From JAUILA01 sp050289805 (GTDB lineage: Bacteria; Bacteroidota; Bacteroidia; Cytophagales; Cyclobacteriaceae): 64,000 nucleotides of DNA. The notes beneath the pieces are model-generated. The model made no database searches. It was not told where the DNA came from and was given only the letters and a program-made list of their open reading frames with translations. The translations under genes were made by a program, and so were the position numbers. Shown in pieces: positions 51,408 to 59,696 of the stretch (positions within the stretch are counted from its first letter, which is position 1; every line of letters begins with the position of its first letter). Where the stretch lies: the NCBI GenBank assembly GCA_050289805.1, contig JBNKGL010000010.1:1-64000 (forward strand), read 5' to 3'.

Positions 51408-51818
51408 ATGAAAAAGTCTATCTTTTTTCTTTGCCTGATCACAGTTCTTTGCGCCTGTAAAAGTAACAGCAATATGAGTTCATTTGATTTCCTAACAAAA
51501 AATACCTGGGTTCTGTCTGAAATGAATAATACCGGCATTCCCGATGGCATGTATTCCGGTGAAAGTCCTTTCATGAAATTTAGCGATAGCGGTGGTCTTT
51601 CAGGTTTTTCCGGATGCAATAATTTTAATGGTAATTATTCCCTTACTGATAATGGTATCACACTTGACCCCGGGGCAATGACGCGTAAAATGTGTCCCGG
51701 AGACGGGGAACAAAAATTCATGGAAGCCATATCGATAATAAATGATTTTGAGGTAGATGCCGAGCATCTTGTACTCAGTGGCGACAATAATACCCGGTTG
51801 TCATTTATTCCAAAATAA
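51408..51818 (+). CDS. META-domain (HslJ-like) lipoprotein
   Basis: The 136-residue protein has a lipoprotein signal (FLCLITVLCAC) and a META domain: LTKNTWVLSEMNNTG, FSGCNNFNGNYSLTDNGITL, TRKMCPGDGEQKFMEAI. META proteins such as HslJ are linked to heat and drug resistance in Gram-negatives. It is a lone gene, convergent with a tonB-like gene. Confidence 0.88.
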   Translation: MKKSIFFLCLITVLCACKSNSNMSSFDFLTKNTWVLSEMNNTGIPDGMYSGESPFMKFSDSGGLSGFSGCNNFNGNYSLTDNGITLDPGAMTRKMCPGDGEQKFMEAISIINDFEVDAEHLVLSGDNNTRLSFIPK

Positions 51819-51820
51819 AA

Positions 51821-51845
51821 AAACGGGAACCACTGGCTCCCGTTT
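51821..51845. terminator. Bidirectional terminator between META and TonB genes
   Basis: AAACGGGA (51821-51828) pairs with TCCCGTTT (51838-51845). An A-run precedes the stem, which reads as a T-run on the minus strand, and TTT follows on the plus strand, so it can serve both convergent genes. Confidence 0.75.
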
Positions 51846-51869
51846 CATAATGGAACGGTATCCGGTCTA

Positions 51870-52679
51870 TCATTCTTTAATCATAAAGTAAACCGGTATT
51901 ACCATTCTAACCCGCACATTCTTTCCGCGCTGTTTTCCGGGTATCCATTTCGGGGCATTCTCAAGAACGCGGACAGCCTCCTCATCACATCCCCCTCCAA
52001 TTCCCTTTACAACCAGGAAGTCCTGCAAAGATCCATCGGCATTCACCACAAATTGGACATAGACTCTGCCAGAAATCTGCATTCTCAGGGCTTTTGAAGG
52101 GTATTGCAGGTTCTCTGCAAGGTAGGTCATGAAAGCCTGCATTCCACCGACTGGTTCAGGGGCATGTTCTACGATAAGAAATATTTCATCGGCCTTCTCT
52201 TCTTCCGGGGCACCCAGATCCGGATCGATTATCACTTCCTCGATCTCCATATCTTCGTTGATATCCATATCAAGGTCAATCTCGATATCTTCGATGATTT
52301 CTTCCTCACTAACTTCCACAATATTGGGTTGCTGAATAACTTTCTTCGGGGGCGGTGGTGGTTGCTCAGTAAGCGGGATGTCAAGTAATTCTTCAATCTG
52401 TAATACTGAGGCCTGAAGATCAATATTTGATCCGCGGTCATAGACTTTCCAGTTAAAGAGTATTACGACGGCAAGCATGCTCAACATAAGGCCAATACTT
52501 GCGAATAACATTTTTCTATTTCTAAACTCCTGATATCGTTGGCGTTTCAGATTGATCAGATCGCCAACAAAGTCATCCCTTTCATATACCTTCCTGGTAT
52601 TCTTATGACTGATGATCAGCGGGGGATGTTCTTTTGCGGGTTGTTTTAAAGGTAACATAACGCTGAAATTTTGTTCCAT
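51870..52679 (-). CDS. Energy transducer TonB
   Basis: ATG 52679 (MEQNFSVMLPLKQ) is a reasonable start; the frame opens at 52760. The ~269-residue protein has one membrane helix (MLFASIGLMLSMLAVVILFNW), a PPPPPKK segment, a long acidic region rich in Asp/Glu/Ile, and a C-terminal TonB domain (YPSKALRMQISGRVYVQFVVNADGSLQDF and VLENAPKWIPGKQRGKNVRVRM). It probably couples proton-motive force to outer-membrane receptors, possibly including the one at 32-35 kb. Confidence 0.9.
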   Translation of the reverse strand: MEQNFSVMLPLKQPAKEHPPLIISHKNTRKVYERDDFVGDLINLKRQRYQEFRNRKMLFASIGLMLSMLAVVILFNWKVYDRGSNIDLQASVLQIEELLDIPLTEQPPPPPKKVIQQPNIVEVSEEEIIEDIEIDLDMDINEDMEIEEVIIDPDLGAPEEEKADEIFLIVEHAPEPVGGMQAFMTYLAENLQYPSKALRMQISGRVYVQFVVNADGSLQDFLVVKGIGGGCDEEAVRVLENAPKWIPGKQRGKNVRVRMVIPVYFMIKE

Positions 52680-52799
52680 TATTGATATATAGAATATCAC
52701 AATTTCAACGCAATTATAAACTGACCCGGATAACCTGAATGCCTGATTGTTATCAGGCACATGGGTGTATAATTATCATCAGGAAGGCCTGAATGACGT

Positions 52800-53888
52800 T
52801 TAAAGGGCTATTTCAATCCCATTTCGGGAGGCACTCCGGTGAATCGCTTCGACGATTCGGATATCTTTCAATCCTTCCTCCCCGGGCACCATCACAGGCT
52901 TTTTCTGCAGGATTGCCAATGCATCATCATCCATTTGCCTTGCCTGTTGATTCGGGATCACCTGGTTCAGCAGCTGACCATCACTGGTTTTCCCCCGGAT
53001 ACCGGTGTAAGACTGAAACGGACTGAGTTCATACCATCCTTTTTCGCAGTCTATGTGTAGCATATTCAGGTTTTCTGCGAGACTGGTTGTACATGAGGCC
53101 GTAATACCTTCCGGAAACGTTAATTCAAAATGGGTGATTTCATCCGCATTTTTAAATATTTCAGGCCGTTCATATTCATAGGTGGCCTTTACAGAAACAG
53201 GTTCCATTCCGGTTGCATAACGAACGGCATTCAGGGGATAAACCCCCATATCATACATGGCTCCTCCCCCCATATCCCTTCTTAATTTCCAATGATCCGT
53301 CCGGCCTTCCCTGTACCCCGCCTCAGCAGACAGGCTTTCAATGGCTCCATATGGCCTGGTCTTGGCCCAATTCATTATTTTGCGGGTATTTGGCTCATGC
53401 TGCATCCTGTATCCGATACTCAGATAACGTTTATTCTTATTGCAGGCATCAATGATCGCCTGACATTCCTCGACAGTTCTGGCCATTGGTTTCTCACACC
53501 AGACATGTTTTCCTGCATCAGCGGCAATTACACTGTACCTGGTATGTAATGCCGGCGGAAGAACGATATATACTACATCGATATCATCATTGTTGGCAAT
53601 ATTATGCATCGTTTCGTATGAATAAATATTCATATCCGGTATCCGGTATTTCTGCTGCCATTGTGGGATTTTTTCAGGACTTCCGGTGACGATACCCCTT
53701 AATTCGCAATGCTCTGTCAGCTGAAGCGCAGGTGCAAGCAAATCTGTACTGTAATAGCCGAGACCAACGAGGGCCACCCCTAACTTGCGGGTTTGCTGAC
53801 TGTAAACCCTGCCTAAAGGAACTCCCGATGTTAGTATGGCCGTTCCGGCGGCCACTTTCTGAAGAAATTCGCGTCTTTTAAAAGTCAT
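52800..53888 (-). CDS. Gfo/Idh/MocA-family oxidoreductase with Tat-like signal
   Basis: The 362-residue protein begins MTFKRREFLQKVAAGTAILTS, a twin-arginine type signal (KRREFLQ). The Rossmann part follows (LGVALVGLGYYSTDLLAPAL) with the family sequences YIVLPPALHTRYSVIAADAGKHVWCEKPMA (EKP motif) and SIGYRMQHEPNTRKIM. It is likely an exported, NAD(P)-carrying sugar dehydrogenase or related enzyme. Its start overlaps the NUDIX gene stop by 4 bases. Confidence 0.88.
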   Translation of the reverse strand: MTFKRREFLQKVAAGTAILTSGVPLGRVYSQQTRKLGVALVGLGYYSTDLLAPALQLTEHCELRGIVTGSPEKIPQWQQKYRIPDMNIYSYETMHNIANNDDIDVVYIVLPPALHTRYSVIAADAGKHVWCEKPMARTVEECQAIIDACNKNKRYLSIGYRMQHEPNTRKIMNWAKTRPYGAIESLSAEAGYREGRTDHWKLRRDMGGGAMYDMGVYPLNAVRYATGMEPVSVKATYEYERPEIFKNADEITHFELTFPEGITASCTTSLAENLNMLHIDCEKGWYELSPFQSYTGIRGKTSDGQLLNQVIPNQQARQMDDDALAILQKKPVMVPGEEGLKDIRIVEAIHRSASRNGIEIAL

Positions 53889-54268
53889 AAGCTTTGATAT
53901 TTTTGTATAGCTCTGTCAATAATTTGCTGATGATCAAATGCCAGGTCAGGCAAGTCGTCAACCTTAAACCACATCGCTTCCCTGGCGTCATCACCTGCAT
54001 TTACGCTGGGAATAATGTCAACAATGATTAAATAGGCCACCGATACAGTCCTTCCCCGCGGGTCTCTGCCAGGCTTGCCAAAAGCACCCACTTCAATAAA
54101 TTCTTGTACGGCAGACACACCTGTTTCTTCCTTTAATTCACGCCTTGCTGCTTCGGGCAGATCCTCACCCGGATCAACAAATCCACCCGGAAGGGCCCAT
54201 GAGCCTTTAAAAGGGTCATTACCCCGCCTGATGAGCAGGATATCAGGAACTTGAGCTTCTGCCAACAC
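53885..54268 (-). CDS. NUDIX hydrolase, with uncertain start
   Basis: From the GTG at 54268 the product has 127 residues with the NUDIX box GGFVDPGEDLPEAARRELKEETGV and the preceding DILLIRRGNDPFKGSWALPG, typical of ADP-ribose/nucleoside-diphosphate pyrophosphatases of the COG1051 type. The reading frame continues upstream to 54331 and encodes TTKPVPVLLTVDIIVLAE, including the TVDIIV strand that family members normally have, but no ATG, GTG or TTG lies there. The true start may be a rare ATT, or the 5' end is damaged. Coupled to the downstream oxidoreductase gene. Confidence 0.85.
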   Translation of the reverse strand: MLAEAQVPDILLIRRGNDPFKGSWALPGGFVDPGEDLPEAARRELKEETGVSAVQEFIEVGAFGKPGRDPRGRTVSVAYLIIVDIIPSVNAGDDAREAMWFKVDDLPDLAFDHQQIIDRAIQKYQSL

Positions 54269-54357
54269 AATGATATCTACCGTAAGAAGAACCGGAACAG
54301 GCTTGGTCGTGGCAGAAGTTACATTTTGATTTTACGCAAATCAACGGGACAAAAAAA

Positions 54358-54380
54358 AAGGGCCCCGAAAAAGGGCCCTT
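54358..54380 (-). terminator. Strong terminator after the 54421-54981 gene
   Basis: AAGGGCCC (54358-54365) pairs with GGGCCCTT (54373-54380) across a 7-base loop; on the minus strand the stem runs into a stretch of T residues. Confidence 0.85.
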
Positions 54381-54420
54381 CATAAAAAAATTGAGTTTGG
54401 TAGTTCAGGCTAAAAAATAA

Positions 54421-54981
54421 TCATTCAAATGATTTCCATGAATTATACTCATCCATCAATATCTTAATATCTTTAAAATCATATTTGCCGCTTTCAACAT
54501 CCCTGGTCAAATATGAGTGATCTGCTATATAACGAACGATCGAAGTTTTGAAGTTATTGGGAGATATCTCTCTCGGAAGCAATTCATCCGCTCGTTTCAG
54601 GAGGTAAATGCTTCTTCCATCGCTAAGTTCCGATGCGTAGAGCACTATTTCACCCCAGCTCATGGTTCGAATCCATACAGACTGCAGTGTACGGCTACTA
54701 CCCTTATCAATGTATTGCGTGTTGATATATTCTACGGTTTCCCCATTGATAATTACGGTAATCGAACGAATTTCACTGCTTTCAACTTCGGTGTTTTCGC
54801 CTGTCTCAGAATCCTTGAAAACAACAGCCCTGGCTGTGGCGGTTTCAGGAACTTTCACCAATGTAGTTAAGCGGCTGCCATCTACCCTGAGAACTTGCCC
54901 GGGAATAAAGTTATCTTCGTCAGCTGCATATAAAGCCACACTTATTAAACACAAGGATATAGCGATTCTGATCGTTTTCAT
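54421..54981 (-). CDS. Exported protein of unknown function
   Basis: ATG 54981 (MKTIRIAISLCLISVALYAADED) gives a clear signal peptide; 186 residues. The rest is mixed alpha/beta with FIPGQVLRVDGSRLTTLVKVPETATARAVVF, VYIN-like strands and a basic-acidic C-terminus. I do not recognise a family. It has its own terminator and is separated by ~100 bases from the DUF5777 gene, so it is probably a single-gene unit. Confidence 0.7.
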   Translation of the reverse strand: MKTIRIAISLCLISVALYAADEDNFIPGQVLRVDGSRLTTLVKVPETATARAVVFKDSETGENTEVESSEIRSITVIINGETVEYINTQYIDKGSSRTLQSVWIRTMSWGEIVLYASELSDGRSIYLLKRADELLPREISPNNFKTSIVRYIADHSYLTRDVESGKYDFKDIKILMDEYNSWKSFE

Positions 54982-55080
54982 GACCATTGATAACCAAATA
55001 TGAATTGGTGTAACCTTGTATGTAAGGTATCGCGAGAGATTGCTGGAAGAAATTACCTATATGACTGTTATTCAGTGTGT

Positions 55081-55950
55081 TTATTGCTTCTTTAGCTGAA
55101 AAGCCCGTGTAATATTGAAGCCAAGGTGAATATCCCCTGCGAAGAAATCATTATAGGTTTCCGCCACAAACCCCTTTTCAATCATAGATCTTGAATTTGT
55201 CAACTGGATCTGAAAAACATGTCCTCCTGTTTCTATATCAACTCCGACGGCCACTGAATTGAAAGTTTCCATGTTGAGCCGCTCAAATTGATAATAATAT
55301 TCAATATTCAGCGATATCCGTTTGCTGATTTTTAGCCTGCCTCCCGCTCCAACAGCAAAAACATCATTTGTTTTGTCATCCTCGCCAATCAGATTAAAAT
55401 GAATATAGGTTGGCATTACCTGAAGTGAGAGTGATTCACTGAATTTTCTGGCGATAAGAAATTGTGAACTGTAGGCCAGTTTATCCTTGAAAGTCAGTTC
55501 TTTTTCCGGCTGCCGTAAAGTTTTTATGGTGGCGGATGTAAAGACGGTCACGGAGACGGGCATACCGTCATTCTTTTGCCTCAAGGCTCTGAATTTCAAA
55601 AACCCATCAAACGTCTTCTCAAATGAACTTCTTCCAATGCCCATGTAAAGCCTGTCTGAAACAGCGTATTCAAGGCCAAACCGGATATTACTGTTATCCA
55701 GTCCAAAAAGATTGTACGCCCCGCTGCTTAATTCACCGAAACGATGGGATATTATAAACTCCAGCGTGCCTCCTGCCCTGGTTTCAACTGAATGACCATT
55801 GATAAGACGTGTACCCTTAAAGGTTGATTGAACATCATATGGCATTTCCTCCTGCTCGGAGTCAAGGCTTTCCAGCAGATCGTTTTGAGCTGCTGCAGGA
55901 AATACGATGGAAATACAGAAAATGAAGATTAAAAAATGATTCCTTAACAT
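55081..55950 (-). CDS. DUF5777-family outer-membrane beta-barrel protein
   Basis: The 289-residue protein has a signal peptide (FPAAAQ) and an amphipathic strand-rich body: FKGTRLINGHSVETRAGGTLEFIISHRFGELSSG, which is the common DUF5777 opening, and later ISKRISLNIEYYYQF and HLGFNITRAFQL. Predicted outer-membrane barrel. It is the last gene of a four-gene unit (SprB/cytochrome, OB-fold, YceI, barrel), 3 bases after yceI. Confidence 0.85.
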   Translation of the reverse strand: MLRNHFLIFIFCISIVFPAAAQNDLLESLDSEQEEMPYDVQSTFKGTRLINGHSVETRAGGTLEFIISHRFGELSSGAYNLFGLDNSNIRFGLEYAVSDRLYMGIGRSSFEKTFDGFLKFRALRQKNDGMPVSVTVFTSATIKTLRQPEKELTFKDKLAYSSQFLIARKFSESLSLQVMPTYIHFNLIGEDDKTNDVFAVGAGGRLKISKRISLNIEYYYQFERLNMETFNSVAVGVDIETGGHVFQIQLTNSRSMIEKGFVAETYNDFFAGDIHLGFNITRAFQLKKQ

Positions 55951-55953
55951 GTT

Positions 55954-56499
55954 CTATGGTTTTTCAAATGAAAATTCTGCAGTTACGTCGACAACTTCAG
56001 CAATATTTTTGACCACAAGAGTGGGTATTTCAATATCATGATCTTCAACCCTTACTTTAAATTTGGTAGATACATGAAGTGCCCCTTCACTGGTTTCAAA
56101 AAACACGAGAGCGGTAATAGGTTTGGTAACACCATGAACTGTAAGCTCTCCAATAACTACCCTTGACAGTTTTTCGCCCGAACTGAGAATCGAAGGTTCA
56201 TAATCCTTAATGGTTCCAATGAATGTGGCCTTCGGATACTTAGCCGATTCCATATAGTTTTCATTGAAATGTTCCTGCATCAGCGATTTTTCAAACTCAA
56301 ACCCTCTCATGAGCATCGTTACGGCCACCTCACCCTTTTCTCCATCAATCGCAGCCATCGCCTGCCGGTTTATCGCTTCAATATCTTCGAGGGGGGCCTT
56401 TGAATAAAATGTTACCTTACCTTCCCGATCAATGAGGCGTTGCGAAAAAAGATCACCACTTACCAGGGCAATCAGCATAATTATAATGATCTGTTTCAT
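55954..56499 (-). CDS. YceI-family periplasmic protein
   Basis: ATG 56499 (MKQIIIIMLIALVSGDLFSQ) gives a signal peptide; 181 residues. The YceI lipocalin-like fold is shown by LIDREGKVTFYSKAPLEDIEA, FEFEKSLMQEHFNENYMESAKYPKATF and GELTVHGVTKPI. YceI proteins bind isoprenoid-type lipids such as quinones. The start overlaps the OB-fold gene stop as ATGA. In this operon it may partner with the barrel and cytochrome-like proteins. Confidence 0.92.
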   Translation of the reverse strand: MKQIIIIMLIALVSGDLFSQRLIDREGKVTFYSKAPLEDIEAINRQAMAAIDGEKGEVAVTMLMRGFEFEKSLMQEHFNENYMESAKYPKATFIGTIKDYEPSILSSGEKLSRVVIGELTVHGVTKPITALVFFETSEGALHVSTKFKVRVEDHDIEIPTLVVKNIAEVVDVTAEFSFEKP

Positions 56500-56873
56500 T
56501 GCAGTGTACATTCACTTAATTGAACATCCAGGAGCATTCCAGTGCAAACCCCCCGTACTGTGACTAATTCATTCAAAAGAATTTCATTTGGTAACTCCTT
56601 CATTAACAGAGCACAACTAACACTTACTTCATTTTCTGATCTAAGCAAAAGAATTCCGTTGTCTTTATTGTAGCTGGCAACTTCTCCGGTAATCTCCAGT
56701 TTCTTTCCGGCATATTTTTTCATTGCCAGGGTTTCATCCTGAAGAAATTCAGCAACGAACTGAGAAGAATTCATTTTGAAGGAAACAGCTGGTTCGTCCG
56801 GCCAGAGAATGGCAATAACCAACCCTATTGCCGCCAATATAAGAATGGTGCTATATACAGTTCGGTGACGCAT
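56496..56873 (-). CDS. OB-fold (tRNA_anti-like) membrane-anchored protein
   Basis: The 125-residue protein has an N-terminal membrane helix (TILILAAIGLVIAILW) and an OB-type domain: FLQDETLAMKKYAGKKLEITGEVASYNKDNGILLLRS and LVTVRGVCTGMLLDVQLSECTLQ. Similar Bacteroidota proteins are named OB-fold putative lipoprotein or tRNA_anti-like. It begins 2 bases after the upstream lipoprotein gene. A carrier or sensor role in the envelope operon is possible; no ligand is known. Confidence 0.8.
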   Translation of the reverse strand: MRHRTVYSTILILAAIGLVIAILWPDEPAVSFKMNSSQFVAEFLQDETLAMKKYAGKKLEITGEVASYNKDNGILLLRSENEVSVSCALLMKELPNEILLNELVTVRGVCTGMLLDVQLSECTLQ

Positions 56874-56875
56874 GC

Positions 56876-57655
56876 TTAATTGTCTCTTGCGCCGTCGTCA
56901 ACCCAGCAGGCGATCAATTGCTTTTGCTCTTCAGAGATTGTTGCGTTTGGCGGCATGGTTCCGTTCCCTGTTCTTGTTTTTATTTTTTCTGCATTTGCCA
57001 CCACATTGGCAAATTCACGAAAATCAGGGGACTGAGTTCCTCCATGACATCCTGCCAGGGCACAATTATTTGCAATGATGGGAGCAACTTCAGCATCCCA
57101 ACTGGTTCCGTTGAATACTTTAACCGATTGCGATGTTTCGCAGTCCTGAGCGTCGGCTATCAATACCGTATATTCACCGGCCGACAGCTGATCAAAAAGT
57201 GACGCATCCTGAAAAGCACCGCCATCAAGGGAATAGGAATACGGAGGAACACCATCTACGGCAGAAACATTTATTGAGCCGTTTGTCGAGCCACATCCGG
57301 CATCAGTCAGGAGAACCTCACCAAACTGCACCCCGTCTATATTATTTACCGTAGCCGTAACGTTCGCTGAACAGGGGGAATTGTCTCTCACCGTAACGGT
57401 GTAAACACCTGCTGAAACATTGGTGAATTGCCCGTTGGTATTATTATCCCCATTATTAAGCGAGAATGTATAATTACCATCCCCTCCCGAGGCGCTCACG
57501 GTAATGGCTCCATCGGCATTTCCGCAATTTGCATCCGTGGTGCTATTTATTTGAATTTGGAGTCCGTACGTACTGCAGTTTACAGATGGTTCTTCCTGTT
57601 CGCTCTGACAGCCGAACAGAAAAATATAAAGTGATAATGCTAATAGTCTTTTCAT
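56876..57655 (-). CDS. SprB-repeat lipoprotein with a cytochrome c-like C-terminus
   Basis: The 259-residue protein has a lipoprotein signal ending LFGC. Two SprB-type repeats follow (DANCGNADGAITVSASGGDGNYTFSLNNG and DAGCGSTNGSINVSAVDGVPPYSYSLDGG), then a C-terminal domain with IIANNCALAGCHGG and GTMPPN. The CALAGCH reads as a CX4CH heme-attachment motif with a possible Met axial ligand, a variant seen in Bacteroidota cytochrome-like domains. It may be an outer-surface electron carrier. First gene of the YceI/DUF5777 operon. Confidence 0.82.
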   Translation of the reverse strand: MKRLLALSLYIFLFGCQSEQEEPSVNCSTYGLQIQINSTTDANCGNADGAITVSASGGDGNYTFSLNNGDNNTNGQFTNVSAGVYTVTVRDNSPCSANVTATVNNIDGVQFGEVLLTDAGCGSTNGSINVSAVDGVPPYSYSLDGGAFQDASLFDQLSAGEYTVLIADAQDCETSQSVKVFNGTSWDAEVAPIIANNCALAGCHGGTQSPDFREFANVVANAEKIKTRTGNGTMPPNATISEEQKQLIACWVDDGARDN

Positions 57656-57730
57656 AATTTTTTGAAGTTTAAATCAGGGGGAAACATTGCTGTTTACAGA
57701 ACGCTCCCCCCTGCTAACCATATCAACCAG

Positions 57731-59035
57731 TTATTCTTTTGCTTTAAAATGTTTTCGTATTGTAAACATGAACCCTGAACCAAACAGGTCCACCTTTCCA
57801 TACCCTACTTTCTTTATGGGAATTTTCGCATAAGGCTCCACCCGTAATGACCAGTCTTTACCTATAAAAGACTCGATTCCAATGGATCCATTAATATATC
57901 CCAGCCATGCACTGGAATTTTCCGTCGTCTGCCATCCTTCAGAGCCATAGTAATTCGGATCGTTGAATGAGTATTTATAATCCTCATTCAGAATAAAATA
58001 ATTACTAATGCCCGTACCGATAAAAAACCGAATCTTTGAATTAGGGTTGACTGTAAAATTCAAATTGATTGGCAGATCCATAATACCGCATACTGCACGA
58101 ACCTCCTCTGGTATCATTCCATCGGTAAAATAATCCCAATAACCTTCGGGTGGATTATATTGGTCACCGGAAGCCAGGTACCTTTTATTACTGTAAAATA
58201 ACCCGGTATTCAGGGACCATTGGGAGTTTATCGCATAAAATACCTGCAAGCCAATTTCACCGGAAACCTGCCAGGTTTCTCCCATTCCTGTGCTGTTCAT
58301 ATCCGGCGAAAGTCCTATCCCCAGACTCCAATGACCCGTTGAACGATCCTTTTCCTTTTCCCCTAATGGAATTTCCTCATTGACAGACTCCTGAATCGCA
58401 ACTTTTTCAGGAACCCAAATTGTAAGACTTTGAGGAAATGGCTCAAATGATTTCTTCTGCCATTCCGGGTTACCCGGGCTGAAAAAAGCCTGGTCAGGGA
58501 CGTCTGGCTTTCGACTATGATCATCTGATTCACTCATGTAGGAAACAGATTCTTCTTTTAACCCTGTATCTCCTGAAATTATCTTCACTGGTCTGCCCGT
58601 GCTTTTTGTTTCCGATTGAGATAATTGTTCCGATCTCCCGGGCTGTTCTCCGGCAATTTCTGTTTCAGAGGAGGACGACAAAACTGATTCCTCTTCATCT
58701 GAAGAAATGTAATTATTAGTAGTCTTCTCACCATCCAAATTTTCCTCCCCGCGTTCCATCGTTGTTTGCGTCTCCTCAATTCCTGCTATTGGAACATCAT
58801 TGTCAGAAATTGACGATTCACTTAAAATGTCATGCAGGAACCAGCCTGCAAGAAATGCAATGCCGACCAGGCCGACCCAGATCCAGCGACCGCCTGTTGA
58901 AGCCGTTCCCGCAAGCGCGTCATCCTCATCGAGTCTCTCCTTCAGATTCTCCCAATCATTTTCATTGAATGGAAATTCTGCATGCTGGAGCCGCCGTTCA
59001 AAGAATTTTTCTATATCGTCGTTTCGTTCATCCAT
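57731..59035 (-). CDS. Membrane-spanning anti-sigma-like protein with outer-membrane barrel-like domain
   Basis: ATG 59035 (MDERNDDIEKFFERRLQHAEF) is used; ~434 residues. A cytosolic helical N-terminus with WENLKERLDEDD is followed by one membrane helix (WIWVGLVGIAFLAGWFLHDIL, about 50-70), a long Ser/Glu-rich linker, and a C-terminal ~200-residue region with barrel-like strands ending in DLFGSGFMFTIRKHF. The gene overlaps the ECF sigma gene by 8 bases, so a sigma/anti-sigma pair is inferred. The barrel-like part would have to lie in the periplasm or outer membrane. Confidence 0.7.
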   Translation of the reverse strand: MDERNDDIEKFFERRLQHAEFPFNENDWENLKERLDEDDALAGTASTGGRWIWVGLVGIAFLAGWFLHDILSESSISDNDVPIAGIEETQTTMERGEENLDGEKTTNNYISSDEEESVLSSSSETEIAGEQPGRSEQLSQSETKSTGRPVKIISGDTGLKEESVSYMSESDDHSRKPDVPDQAFFSPGNPEWQKKSFEPFPQSLTIWVPEKVAIQESVNEEIPLGEKEKDRSTGHWSLGIGLSPDMNSTGMGETWQVSGEIGLQVFYAINSQWSLNTGLFYSNKRYLASGDQYNPPEGYWDYFTDGMIPEEVRAVCGIMDLPINLNFTVNPNSKIRFFIGTGISNYFILNEDYKYSFNDPNYYGSEGWQTTENSSAWLGYINGSIGIESFIGKDWSLRVEPYAKIPIKKVGYGKVDLFGSGFMFTIRKHFKAKE

Positions 59036-59582
59036 TGCGTACACCAAAATATTCTTTCAGGATTGCCTGTAATTTTACACGTGCCCGAGAGTAATTAGAC
59101 TTTGACGTGCCTACACTTATATTCAGCAGTCCGGATACTTCTTCATGTTTATATCCTTCAATTGCAATTAAATTAAAAACCGTTCTGTAGGCATCCGGGA
59201 GTTTCCTCACCAATGAGAGCATCTCCTCGTAGGTTATCGATTCCAGTATTGTGCTCTCTGCTACTGCCGTATCAGAAATTGAAGCCTCATCATCAATTCT
59301 CATCCTATTTTTACGTCTGAAATGATCGATCGAACAATTCACCATAATGCGCTTCAACCAGGGTTCAAAAGGCTGATCAATTTCAAACGACTTGATATAT
59401 CTGAATGCCTTATAGAATCCATCATTCATAATTTCAACCGCATCCTCCCTGTTTTCTGCATATCTCATACATATACTCATTGCAAAACTGTAATACCGCT
59501 GATACAACGATTTTTGATCAGCACGGCTGTTTTCCCTGCAGCCTAATATCAATTTGACAATATCATCGTCAGACTCCTTCAA
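59028..59582 (-). CDS. ECF RNA polymerase sigma-70 factor
   Basis: The 184-residue protein has region 2 (YAENREDAVEIMNDGFYKAFRYI, PFEPWLKRIMVNCSIDHFRRK) and region 4 (LPDAYRTVFNLIAIEGYKHEEVSGLLNISVGTSKSNYSRAR), the usual ECF arrangement. Its stop overlaps the following membrane-protein gene, which is its likely regulator. No FecR is nearby. Confidence 0.9.
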   Translation of the reverse strand: MKESDDDIVKLILGCRENSRADQKSLYQRYYSFAMSICMRYAENREDAVEIMNDGFYKAFRYIKSFEIDQPFEPWLKRIMVNCSIDHFRRKNRMRIDDEASISDTAVAESTILESITYEEMLSLVRKLPDAYRTVFNLIAIEGYKHEEVSGLLNISVGTSKSNYSRARVKLQAILKEYFGVRNG

Positions 59583-59696
59583 AAGGGTTACTGGTTGGTT
59601 AGTTATTTGTATGTACCTGTAAAGTATAAAAAAAGGTTGCGCGAGGTTATTTAATATTTGGGATATTCTTACTTTGGAGCTTTTTAAAATGAATTA

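Noticed and set aside
57675..57712. GC-rich hairpin (CAGGGGG/CCCCCTG) between the barrel-like and SprB genes
   Set aside because: Large loop and no T-run on the minus strand; too weak to call a terminator.
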